A stretch of DNA of 10,658 nucleotides from Propionibacteriaceae bacterium. Its GTDB lineage: Bacteria; Actinomycetota; Actinomycetes; Propionibacteriales; Propionibacteriaceae. The position numbers were made by a program, and so were the translations under genes. Below, one piece after another: positions 1 through 6,524 of the stretch; positions within the stretch are counted from its first letter, which is position 1, and every line of letters begins with the position of its first letter. The DNA lies in assembly GCA_030544185.1 (NCBI GenBank), contig JAUNRO010000002.1, positions 1 to 10,658 on the forward strand, given 5' to 3'. The notes under the pieces were generated by a model. That model did not search any database. It worked only from the letters and a program-made list of their open reading frames with translations, and was not told the origin of the DNA.

Positions 1-2
1 GG

Positions 3-281
3 ATCGACCCGGCCGCGCTGGGGCGCCAGCTGAGCGCGTTCGTCGCGGTGCACCCGGTGGAGCCGGGCCAGCCGGATGACACTCCGGAACGGCTGCAACA
101 CATCCCCGAGATCGTGTCGTGCTATTCCGTGGCCGGCGATGCCAACTATCTGCTGATGGTCCAGTGCGAGAACCCGTCGGACCTCGAACGCCTGCTCACC
201 CAGATCCGCAGCAGCGCCCGGGTCTCCACCCACACCACCTTGGTGCTCTCCGTCCCGTTCGCCGACCGTTCGGCTGTCTGA
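3..281 (+). CDS. Lrp/AsnC-family transcriptional regulator, C-terminal part (5' end outside window)
   Basis: This frame is open from the left edge and ends at TGA 279-281, giving about 92 residues with no start of its own. The remnant matches the C-terminal effector-binding (RAM) domain of Lrp/AsnC regulators: a first strand ending in a V-x-PG turn (VEPG), a helix with IPEIVSCYSVAGDANYLLMV, which is the family's 'P-V...G-x-D-Y-L-L' core, a helix DLERLLTQIRSS, and a closing strand with THTTLVLS. The DNA-binding helix-turn-helix would lie upstream and is not seen. Such proteins form dimers or octamers and bind amino acids or related small ligands. The ligand cannot be read from the fragment. 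A GTG at 48 could be taken as a start but would cut the domain's first strand, so the gene is treated as truncated by the window edge. Confidence 0.85.
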   Translation: MDPAALGRQLSAFVAVHPVEPGQPDDTPERLQHIPEIVSCYSVAGDANYLLMVQCENPSDLERLLTQIRSSARVSTHTTLVLSVPFADRSAV

Positions 282-290
282 ACCCGCGGG

Positions 291-296
291 TAGGCT
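291..296 (+). promoter_or_regulatory. Candidate -10 box for lnt (leaderless start)
   Basis: TAGGCT fits the actinobacterial TANNNT -10 pattern and ends 7 bases before the GTG at 304, so transcription would begin at or next to the start codon. No strong Shine-Dalgarno sequence precedes the GTG. A -35 match is weak (TTCGGC at 269-274, 16-base spacer). If real, lnt-ppm1-fxsA can be transcribed apart from the Lrp-type gene. Confidence 0.35.
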
Positions 297-303
297 CGCC
301 GGC

Positions 304-1998
304 GTGACCGCCTGCCTCACTCAGCTGACCGCCGCGCCGGCATCGCCACGGGCCCTGGTGCCCGAGTGGCCGCGTGGCCTCCGGTTCGTCGTGGCACTTG
401 CCATGGGCTCGCTGGCCGGCCTGGCGTTCGAGCCGACGAACCTCTGGCCGTTGCTGTTCCTCGGCATCGCGGGCTGGCTGCTGCTGTTCGATCCCCGCCT
501 GCGCCCGACAGGCCGCGGGTTCGGTCTCGGCTATGGCTTCGGGCTGGGGCTCAACGCCGTCGCGCTCAACTGGCTCGCCGTCCTCGTCGAGGGCGCCGGT
601 CCCTTCCTGGCCGCCGCGCTGATCGCGTTCATGTCCCTGTTCTTCGGGCTGCTCGGGATGGCAGTGCGCTGGGTGCGGCCGCTGCGCTGGTGGCCGCTGG
701 CGGTGGGCCCGGTGTGGGGAACGCTGGAGTTCGTCTATTCCCGGGTGCCGTTCGGCGGCTTCGGCTGGCTCCGATTGCCGTACGCCCAGGTCGATGCCCC
801 GCTCGCCGGGCTGCTGCCGATCGTCGGCGTCATGGGTGTGACCGTGCTCAGCGCCACGCTGGCGGCCGCCTTGGCGGCGCTCATCGCGCGATTGTGGGCC
901 AACCCGCGCGGCTGGACCGGCCCGGTGACGATCGCCGTGGGCCTGCTGATCGGGGCCGCCGGGGTGACTAGTGCCGGCCGGGCCTATCAGCCCGAGTCGC
1001 CGGCGGGCCACGGCACCGTCACCGTCGGGATGGTCCAGGGCAACGTCGACGGCGGCGCCGGGGTCGGCGCGATGGGCCGGGCCCGCTCGGTCACCAACAA
1101 CCATCTGGGCGAGACGATCACGCTGATGGCGCGAGCGCGCTCGGGGGCTGTCCCGATGCCGGACTTCGTCCTGTGGCCGGAGAACTCCACCGATATCGAT
1201 CCCGAGCGCGATGCGCAGACCCGGGCAACCGTCGACGCCGCCGTGCAGCTCGCCGGCCGGCCGGTCCTCGTCGGGGCGGTCACTCAGGGTCCGGGGACTG
1301 ATGAACGGCAGACCACAGCGCTGTGGTGGGACCCCCGGACCGGGGTCACCGACCGCTACCACAAGCGCAACCTGGTGCCGTTCGGCGAATACATCCCCCT
1401 GCGCGATGTCTTGTTGCCGCGGATCCCGCTGCTCGAGCTCGTCGGCGCGCAGTCGGTGCCGGGCACCACGCCGGGGGTGCTCACCGGCACGCTCAACGAC
1501 GGGCGCACGATCCGGGTCGGCGATGTGATCTGTTTCGAACTCGCCTATGACGCGACCGTGCACGAGGCGGTGCGTGGTTCGGAGGTCCTGGTCGTGCAGT
1601 CGAACAACGCGACCTATCGCGGGACGCCCCAGATCCCGCAGCAGTTCGCGATCACGCGGGTGCGGGCGATGGAGGCCCGCCGGGAGATCGTGGTGGCGAC
1701 CACCAATGCCGAATCGGGCTATATCGGCGCCGATGGGCACATCCTCGACCGGACCGAGATCGGCACCGCGGCCTCCGGCAGCTATGAAGTCCCGCTGCGC
1801 AGCGCGCTGACGCCCGCGGTGCGGTTCGCTGGGGCGTACGATTTGCTGACCGTGGCCGGAGCAGGGGTCGCCCTGATTCTGGCCGGATGGATGCGCGTCC
1901 GCGCGGCACGGATGCTGGGCGATGGGTCGCGGATGGGTCAGAATAGAGCGTTGACAGCCCGCGACCGAGCGGCATCCGACGACGTGCGAAAGAAGTGA
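304..1998 (+). CDS. lnt: Apolipoprotein N-acyltransferase Lnt
   Basis: This integral membrane enzyme transfers a third acyl chain from a phospholipid to the N-terminal cysteine of diacylated lipoproteins. The protein has 564 residues. The N-terminal ~220 residues are a bundle of hydrophobic helices, from about 27-60 through 205-222, with the family's conserved FGGFGWLRLPYAQ region at 150-162. Residues ~238-500 form the nitrilase-like extracytoplasmic domain. Its catalytic triad is visible: E293 in LWPENSTD, K354 in YHKRNLVPFGEYIPLR, and C410 in GDVICFE. A last hydrophobic helix (~510-530) precedes a short basic tail. The GTG start at 304 follows the Lrp gene by 22 bases; a second in-frame GTG at 358 is possible. 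The stop overlaps the ppm1 start. In M. tuberculosis Lnt is fused to Ppm1; here the two are separate. The GlnH lipoprotein in this window is a plausible substrate (inference). Confidence 0.95.
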   Translation: MTACLTQLTAAPASPRALVPEWPRGLRFVVALAMGSLAGLAFEPTNLWPLLFLGIAGWLLLFDPRLRPTGRGFGLGYGFGLGLNAVALNWLAVLVEGAGPFLAAALIAFMSLFFGLLGMAVRWVRPLRWWPLAVGPVWGTLEFVYSRVPFGGFGWLRLPYAQVDAPLAGLLPIVGVMGVTVLSATLAAALAALIARLWANPRGWTGPVTIAVGLLIGAAGVTSAGRAYQPESPAGHGTVTVGMVQGNVDGGAGVGAMGRARSVTNNHLGETITLMARARSGAVPMPDFVLWPENSTDIDPERDAQTRATVDAAVQLAGRPVLVGAVTQGPGTDERQTTALWWDPRTGVTDRYHKRNLVPFGEYIPLRDVLLPRIPLLELVGAQSVPGTTPGVLTGTLNDGRTIRVGDVICFELAYDATVHEAVRGSEVLVVQSNNATYRGTPQIPQQFAITRVRAMEARREIVVATTNAESGYIGADGHILDRTEIGTAASGSYEVPLRSALTPAVRFAGAYDLLTVAGAGVALILAGWMRVRAARMLGDGSRMGQNRALTARDRAASDDVRKK

Positions 1999-2786
1999 TC
2001 GTGGCGGACGCGACCGACAATCATCCAGGCCTGGGCCGGATCCTCGTCATCATTCCGACTTACAACGAGGCGGAGAACATCGAGCTGATCACAAGCCGCC
2101 TCCGCACGTGCGTGCCCGCCGCTCACATCCTGATCGCCGATGACAACTCCCCCGACGGCACAGGTGAGATCGCCGACCGCCTGGCTGCGGCCGATGATCA
2201 CATTCAGGTGCTGCACCGCCCGGGCAAGGAGGGCCTCAGCGCCGCCTATCTCGCGGGATTCCGCTGGGGGCTGGAGCGAGACTATGACGTGCTGGTCGAG
2301 TTCGACGCCGACGGTTCCCATCAGCCGGAGCAGCTGCACCGGTTGCTGGACGCGCTGGTGGCCGGTGCGGACATGGTCAAGGGCTCCCGTTGGGTCCGGG
2401 GCGGATCGGTCGTCAACTGGCCTCTGCAGCGTGAGTTGCTGTCGCGCGCCGGGTCCGTGTGGACGCGGCTCATGCTGGGCATGCCGATCAAGGATGTCAC
2501 CGGTGGTCTCAACGCCTTCCGCGCCGAGACCCTGCGCCGGATCATCGACGACATCGAGGCCGAAGGCTATGGCATCCAGCGCGATTTGACCTGGCACACC
2601 TATCAGTCGGGCATGACCGTGGTGGAAGTGCCGATCGACTTCAAGGAGCGCGAGCGCGGCGATTCGAAGATGACCTCCGACGTCTTCTTCGAGGCCCTGC
2701 GCCAGACCACCAAGATGGGCATTCGCCACCGGCTCGGACAGATCAAGTCTGTGGTGCGCAAGGAAAGCAGGCCGATCACACGATGA
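1995..2786 (+). CDS. ppm1: Polyprenol-phosphate mannosyltransferase (Ppm1/DPM1-like GT2 family)
   Basis: The enzyme moves mannose from GDP-mannose to polyprenyl phosphate. The product is the donor for extracytoplasmic mannosylation of lipoglycans and proteins in actinobacteria. The 263-residue protein is a single GT-A domain: VIIPTYNEAENI near residues 18-29, the acidic pair at D49-D50 (ADDNSPDGT), FDADGSHQPEQL with the metal-binding D104-x-D106, GSRWVRGG at 130-137, and DVTGGLNAFR at 167-176. There is no C-terminal membrane segment, so it is the short soluble or peripheral form that usually partners with Lnt. The GTG at 1995 overlaps the lnt stop (GTGA). A second in-frame GTG at 2001 has AGAAG five bases upstream and may be the true start; the difference is two residues. 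Its own stop overlaps the fxsA start, so translational coupling is likely. Confidence 0.93.
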   Translation: MIVADATDNHPGLGRILVIIPTYNEAENIELITSRLRTCVPAAHILIADDNSPDGTGEIADRLAAADDHIQVLHRPGKEGLSAAYLAGFRWGLERDYDVLVEFDADGSHQPEQLHRLLDALVAGADMVKGSRWVRGGSVVNWPLQRELLSRAGSVWTRLMLGMPIKDVTGGLNAFRAETLRRIIDDIEAEGYGIQRDLTWHTYQSGMTVVEVPIDFKERERGDSKMTSDVFFEALRQTTKMGIRHRLGQIKSVVRKESRPITR

Positions 2787-3349
2787 GCAACCACCGGCAG
2801 CTGCCCTCCGGCTCCCCGCGTCGCAGGCCCCGCTGGGCCCTGCCCCTGCTCCTGCTGCTGCTGGTGCTGGTGCCCATGGCCGAGATCGTGGTGCTCCTCC
2901 AGGTCGGCAACTGGATCGGGCTGCTGCCCACCATCGGGCTGCTGATCGTGCTCGCCATCCTCGGCACCTGGCTCTCGCGCCGCGAGGGTGGCCGGGCCTG
3001 GAAAGGCGTGAACGAGGCGTTGCGGACGGGGGAGTTCCCCTCGAACCAGATGGCCGACGCCGCGATGGTCCTGGTGGGCGCGCTGCTGCTGGTGTTCCCC
3101 GGATTCCTCACCGATATCGTCGCGCTGCTGTTCCTGTTGCCGTTCACCCGCCCGTGGATGCGGACGCTGCTGGGCTGGTCCATCGCGCGGCAGGCGAAGA
3201 AGTTCGTGCCCGAGCCCGGGATGCTGCCGCCGTTCGGGATGCCGGGCTATCCGCCACCGATGGCGGACGAACGCCCGCGCACCGATCATGATCGCGGTGA
3301 CGTGATCGAGGGCGAGGTCGTCGACGACGATCCCGACGGGCGCCGCTGA
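2783..3349 (+). CDS. fxsA: FxsA-family cytoplasmic membrane protein
   Basis: This 188-residue protein matches the FxsA family, named for an E. coli protein whose overproduction relieves F-plasmid exclusion of phage T7. Its biochemical role is unknown. A basic N-terminus (RRRPR, 13-17) is followed by hydrophobic segments at about 18-40, 43-63 and 92-120. The family core is visible: E34 in PMAEIVVLLQVG, IGLLPTIGLLIVLAILG with GTWLSRREG, and the GALLLVFPGFLTDIVALLFLLP motif at 99-120. The tail is rich in proline, then in acidic residues. The ATG overlaps the ppm1 TGA (ATGA) and no close Shine-Dalgarno is seen, which supports coupling to ppm1. In M. tuberculosis fxsA (Rv2053c) lies near ppm1 (Rv2051c), so the association is conserved. 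The gene ends 30 bases before the convergent phosphatase gene. Confidence 0.9.
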   Translation: MSNHRQLPSGSPRRRPRWALPLLLLLLVLVPMAEIVVLLQVGNWIGLLPTIGLLIVLAILGTWLSRREGGRAWKGVNEALRTGEFPSNQMADAAMVLVGALLLVFPGFLTDIVALLFLLPFTRPWMRTLLGWSIARQAKKFVPEPGMLPPFGMPGYPPPMADERPRTDHDRGDVIEGEVVDDDPDGRR

Positions 3350-3379
3350 TAGCGCCGCGCGTGATCAGGTCACCCGGAT

Positions 3380-4294
3380 TCAGCCGACCCGGGCGAGCGC
3401 GACCGTGACGTTGTCGTGACCGCCTTGCGCGTTGGCCCAGCCGACAAGTGCCTCGGCGATCACCAGCGGGTCCGATGACCCGGTCAGCGCCACCGTGTCT
3501 CGCACCACGGCCGCGAGCTGTTCCTCGGCGGACGCATAGTTCCACAGCCCGTCGGAGCACACGACGAGCCAGCCCTGGACTGCCACCTCATAACGGATCG
3601 CGTGGGGATTGAGATCCGGCGCATCGACGCCGAGCCAGCGCGTGATCGTGTGGGCGATCGGGGTGTCCTCGGCATCGGCCCGCGGGACCCCCGACGCGAT
3701 GAGCATCTCGGCCATCGAATCGTCGGTGGTCAGCATCGCCGGCCGGCCGTCGTCCGGGATCAGATAGGCCCGCGAGTCACCGATCGCGGCGGTCCACACG
3801 ACGTTGCCGGAGACGACAGCGGCGACGAAAGTGCATGCACCGGCGCGGACATCGTGGCGTTCGCTCTCGCGCATGACCGCGGCCTGGGCCTCCCGCACCG
3901 CGCGCTCGAAGGTCCTGCTCGCCGCCACCACGGCGCTGTCCTCACCGCCCAGGCCACGGCTGAAGGGGGCCGCCAGGATCGCCAGCGCCGCCCGGGCCGC
4001 CGCGAGGGACGCGATATCGGAGTCCGGCGCGGAGGTCACGCCGTCACACACCACCAGTGCCGCGTGGGAGCCGACCGGTTCCGCAGCTGCCAGCGCCATC
4101 GCATCCTCATTGCGGGTGTGGACCAGACCGCGGTCGCAGGCTCCGGCCACCCAGGACGCCGGCGCGAGGGTGAAATGGTCCCGGCTGCCCTGCTCGTCCT
4201 CCAGGGTGGCCACGGCGGCCCCACAGTCCTCACAGAACACAGCGGCATCGGCCATCGTCGCGCCGCAGCGGGCACAGTCCACCCCGGCGCTCAT
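3380..4294 (-). CDS. PP2C-family serine/threonine phosphatase with N-terminal zinc ribbon
   Basis: This is a probable metal-dependent Ser/Thr protein phosphatase of 304 residues in the cytoplasm. A zinc ribbon comes first: C7-x2-C10 and C21-x2-C24. The PP2C domain covers about 45-304. Metal-site residues are present: E63-D64 in HTRNEDA, D84 in VVCDGV, D248 in VCSDGLW and D294 in GGHDNVT. The GDSR motif is at 172-175. The flap after D84 reads TSAPDSDIAS instead of the usual glycine-rich GG...G-E-AS, so the active-site entrance may differ from housekeeping PstP. The ATG (4294-4292) overlaps the pknG stop. The upstream open frame continues to 4756, but it lies on pknG in another frame and is not protein-like, so it is not included. 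Position suggests it reverses PknG phosphorylation (GarA/OdhI-type target, or PknG itself); that is inference. Confidence 0.9.
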   Translation of the reverse strand: MSAGVDCARCGATMADAAVFCEDCGAAVATLEDEQGSRDHFTLAPASWVAGACDRGLVHTRNEDAMALAAAEPVGSHAALVVCDGVTSAPDSDIASLAAARAALAILAAPFSRGLGGEDSAVVAASRTFERAVREAQAAVMRESERHDVRAGACTFVAAVVSGNVVWTAAIGDSRAYLIPDDGRPAMLTTDDSMAEMLIASGVPRADAEDTPIAHTITRWLGVDAPDLNPHAIRYEVAVQGWLVVCSDGLWNYASAEEQLAAVVRDTVALTGSSDPLVIAEALVGWANAQGGHDNVTVALARVG

Positions 4295-6507
4295 CGGAAC
4301 GTCCAGGCGCGCACGGCATTGGCCTGATTGACCAGATCGATGCGGTCCTCGGGACGCAGCGCCTCCCTGGCCAGCGCGCGATAGGAGGACTCCAACGCGT
4401 TGCGCAACGCGGGCTCCTTCGTCTCGAACGGGCCGATCGAACCCTGCTGCGGGCCCGAACTCGTCACCAGCTGGAGCGCACGTTCCAACACGCGCGAGAC
4501 GATCGTCTCGCGCTCGGTGACCCCGAGGCTGACGCCCTCGATCGACTTGAGCGCGGCATCCAGGGTGCCCACATCGACGCTCTTGGCCCCCGACAGCAGG
4601 CTCGCTCGGAACCGTCGTGACTCGACATAGCTGCGGCTGCTGCCCGGCACCATGTCGAGGGCCGCGGTGGCATCCGCGATGTCGTCGCGCGCCACCCGGA
4701 CCCGCGCGAGCCCGAACGCGGCGGGGGCGACATAAGCGCCGTCGGTCTCCGCGCACGTCCGATAGAGGTTCTCCGCGACATCGAGCTCACCACCGGCCTC
4801 ACAGGAGACAGCCAGCGCCAGCTTCGGCGCGAGCTCACCCGGCACCTGCTGATAGACCGTGTTGAACGACTGCTGCGCACGATCGGCGTTACCCGATTGC
4901 AGCGCCGCGAGACCGCTGAGCCAAAGTGCACGCCAGTCCCACGGATCGGCCTGCAACATCGACTGCGCGGCGAGCTCCGCCGCTGCGGGTTTGCCGGCCC
5001 GCAGGTGTTCCTGCCCGCGCGCCAGCCAGACCTCCGCAGTTTCCGCGGGGGCCTCGGCGAGCTCCTGCAAGCGGGTCGCCGGATCGCCGGGGGCAATGTT
5101 CTGCAGCCACGCGAACTGCTGATCGCTCGGATCGGGCTTCAGGTGCGGCAGCTCGTCCCAGGTCATCCGGTCGGTCGAGGCGGCGGGGTTGGCGAAATAG
5201 AGCGAGGTGGCGGTCGTCTGGGCTGCACCCGGCTCCGCGAGTGCGACCACTTCCCGCAGGACGCCCAGCGCCTGGGCGCGCAGCTCGTCCGCCGAGCCGA
5301 ACCGGTCATCGGGGTTGGGCGCGCAGCACTTGGCGATGAGCCAGTACAGCGAGTCGTACTGCTGGAACAGGGGCACGTCCGCCGGCGCGGGCAGGCTGTG
5401 CAGATAGGTGGTCTGATAGCCCCGGAACTCATAGCAGAGCACCAGCAGCGTCCGCCCGATCGTATAGATGTCCGACGCGACGCTGGTGCCCTGCCGCGGC
5501 ACCTCGGGCGCCTGATAGCCGACCGTGCCATAGATCGCCGAGCCGTCGTCGTCGAGATGGCGCACGCCGCCGAGATCGATCAGCTTCACCGCATCGCCGA
5601 CCTGGATCAGATTATCCGGCTTGAAATCGCAATAGACCATGCCCTGGTCGTGCAGATATTGGAACGCGGGCAGGATCTCAATGATGTACGCCAGGGCTTG
5701 GTCGACCGGCAGCGGCTCATAGACGCCGCCGTTGGCGGCCATCCGGTTCTTGAGGATCTCCTTCAACGACTGGCCGCCGACGAATTCCATGACGATATAG
5801 CCGGCCTCGTCGTGGGTGACGAAGTTGTAGATCTGGACGATCGACGGGTGGTCCACCCGGGCGAGGAAGCGCTGCTCGGCGATCGCCGCCGCGAGCGCAT
5901 CGGGGTCGGCGGAGTTCAGCAGGCCCTTCAGCACGACCCAGCGGTCGGAGACGTTGCGGTCCTGCGCCAGATAGATCCAGCCGAGGCCGCCGTGCGCGAG
6001 CGCGCCCGCCACCAGATATTGCCCACCGACCAGGTCGCCATTGGTGAGCTTGGCCGAGAACGAGAACTGCGTGCCGCACTTGGAGCAGAAGCCTTCCTCG
6101 CGCCCGGGACGGCCACCGACCGAGCGCCCGACCGGCGCGCCGCACTGGGAACAGCTGCGCTTGTTCTCCGGGACCGCCGGATCGTCCTTGACCACCACAT
6201 GCGGATCGACCGGCTCAACGGACGGGATCGTGGTCAGCCCGGCACCGAGCCGCGCCGAGCGTACGCGCTGGGAATCCGAGCGCACCCGCCGCGTCGAACT
6301 CGAGCCGGTGCGCGCGGAACCCATGGCCGCCGAACCGAGACGGGCCGAGGCGACGCTGCGTCCGGAGTCGATCGCACCGTCGGCGAGGGCCGTGGCCTCA
6401 TCGGCCGAGGACGGAGCGTCGATCGCGGTGTCGGGCGGCATCCCGCAGACATCGCAATAGCCGTCGACGACCGAGCCGGTGCAACCGGCCTGGGGACAAG
6501 CGCTCAT
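4291..6507 (-). CDS. pknG: PknG-type serine/threonine protein kinase with zinc ribbon, rubredoxin-like and TPR domains
   Basis: This soluble kinase of 738 residues is close in length to M. tuberculosis PknG (750). In studied species PknG phosphorylates the FHA protein GarA/OdhI, relieving inhibition of 2-oxoglutarate dehydrogenase. Domains in order: an N-terminal zinc ribbon (C4, C9, C18, C21); a Ser/Arg/Thr-rich linker (~45-90) ending in RLGAGL; a rubredoxin-like metal site (C119, C122, C141, C144); the kinase domain (~160-415); and helical TPR repeats (~490-735). Kinase residues: AHGGLGWIYLA glycine loop (171-181), K194 in VVLKG, D294 in VYCDFKPDN (a non-RD kinase, as PknG is), N299, and D311-L312-G313 in place of DFG. 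The ATG at 6507 has AAAGGA six bases upstream. A longer frame reaches 6588 but would overlap glnH and add an unconserved stretch. It starts 17 bases after glnH and overlaps the phosphatase gene. Tyrosine codons are unusually TAT-rich (19 of 23). Confidence 0.96.
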   Translation of the reverse strand: MSACPQAGCTGSVVDGYCDVCGMPPDTAIDAPSSADEATALADGAIDSGRSVASARLGSAAMGSARTGSSSTRRVRSDSQRVRSARLGAGLTTIPSVEPVDPHVVVKDDPAVPENKRSCSQCGAPVGRSVGGRPGREEGFCSKCGTQFSFSAKLTNGDLVGGQYLVAGALAHGGLGWIYLAQDRNVSDRWVVLKGLLNSADPDALAAAIAEQRFLARVDHPSIVQIYNFVTHDEAGYIVMEFVGGQSLKEILKNRMAANGGVYEPLPVDQALAYIIEILPAFQYLHDQGMVYCDFKPDNLIQVGDAVKLIDLGGVRHLDDDGSAIYGTVGYQAPEVPRQGTSVASDIYTIGRTLLVLCYEFRGYQTTYLHSLPAPADVPLFQQYDSLYWLIAKCCAPNPDDRFGSADELRAQALGVLREVVALAEPGAAQTTATSLYFANPAASTDRMTWDELPHLKPDPSDQQFAWLQNIAPGDPATRLQELAEAPAETAEVWLARGQEHLRAGKPAAAELAAQSMLQADPWDWRALWLSGLAALQSGNADRAQQSFNTVYQQVPGELAPKLALAVSCEAGGELDVAENLYRTCAETDGAYVAPAAFGLARVRVARDDIADATAALDMVPGSSRSYVESRRFRASLLSGAKSVDVGTLDAALKSIEGVSLGVTERETIVSRVLERALQLVTSSGPQQGSIGPFETKEPALRNALESSYRALAREALRPEDRIDLVNQANAVRAWTFR

Positions 6508-6513
6508 CGTTGG

Positions 6514-6519
6514 TCCTTT
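6514..6519 (-). promoter_or_regulatory. Ribosome binding site of pknG
   Basis: AAAGGA on the minus strand stands six bases before ATG 6507-6505, inside the 17-base gap after the glnH stop. It decides the start at the CPQAGC zinc ribbon rather than the longer frame running back to 6588. Confidence 0.75.
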
Positions 6520-6524
6520 CCGGC

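Noticed and set aside
268..283. GTTCGG-CTGT-CTGAAC hairpin at the stop of the Lrp-type gene
   Set aside because: A 6-base stem with one G-U pair and no T-run is too weak to call a terminator.
196..1740. Long open frame of about 514 codons on the minus strand opposite lnt
   Set aside because: Its product is dominated by Arg/Gly/Pro/His with no recognisable motif, while the + strand encodes a full Lnt with its catalytic triad. It is a GC-rich antisense shadow.
1951..1956. TTGACA inside the end of lnt as a -35 for ppm1
   Set aside because: No TANNNT element is found 16-18 bases downstream, and the lnt/ppm1 overlap suffices to explain expression.
2459..2782. Upstream in-frame extension of fxsA
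   Set aside because: It lies wholly inside ppm1 in another frame; the ATGA overlap at 2783 is a much better start.
3339..3393. Short inverted repeats at the convergent fxsA/PP2C ends (GGCGC 3339-3343 with GCGCC 3352-3356; CCCGG 3373-3377 with CCGGG 3389-3393)
   Set aside because: Stems are only 5 bases with loops of 8 and 11, a level expected by chance at this GC content. They may act as terminators, but I cannot support it.
4295..4756. Upstream in-frame extension of the PP2C gene
   Set aside because: It would overlap pknG by over 460 bases in another frame, and the added sequence is Arg/Gly-rich without structure. The ATG at 4294 directly precedes the zinc ribbon.
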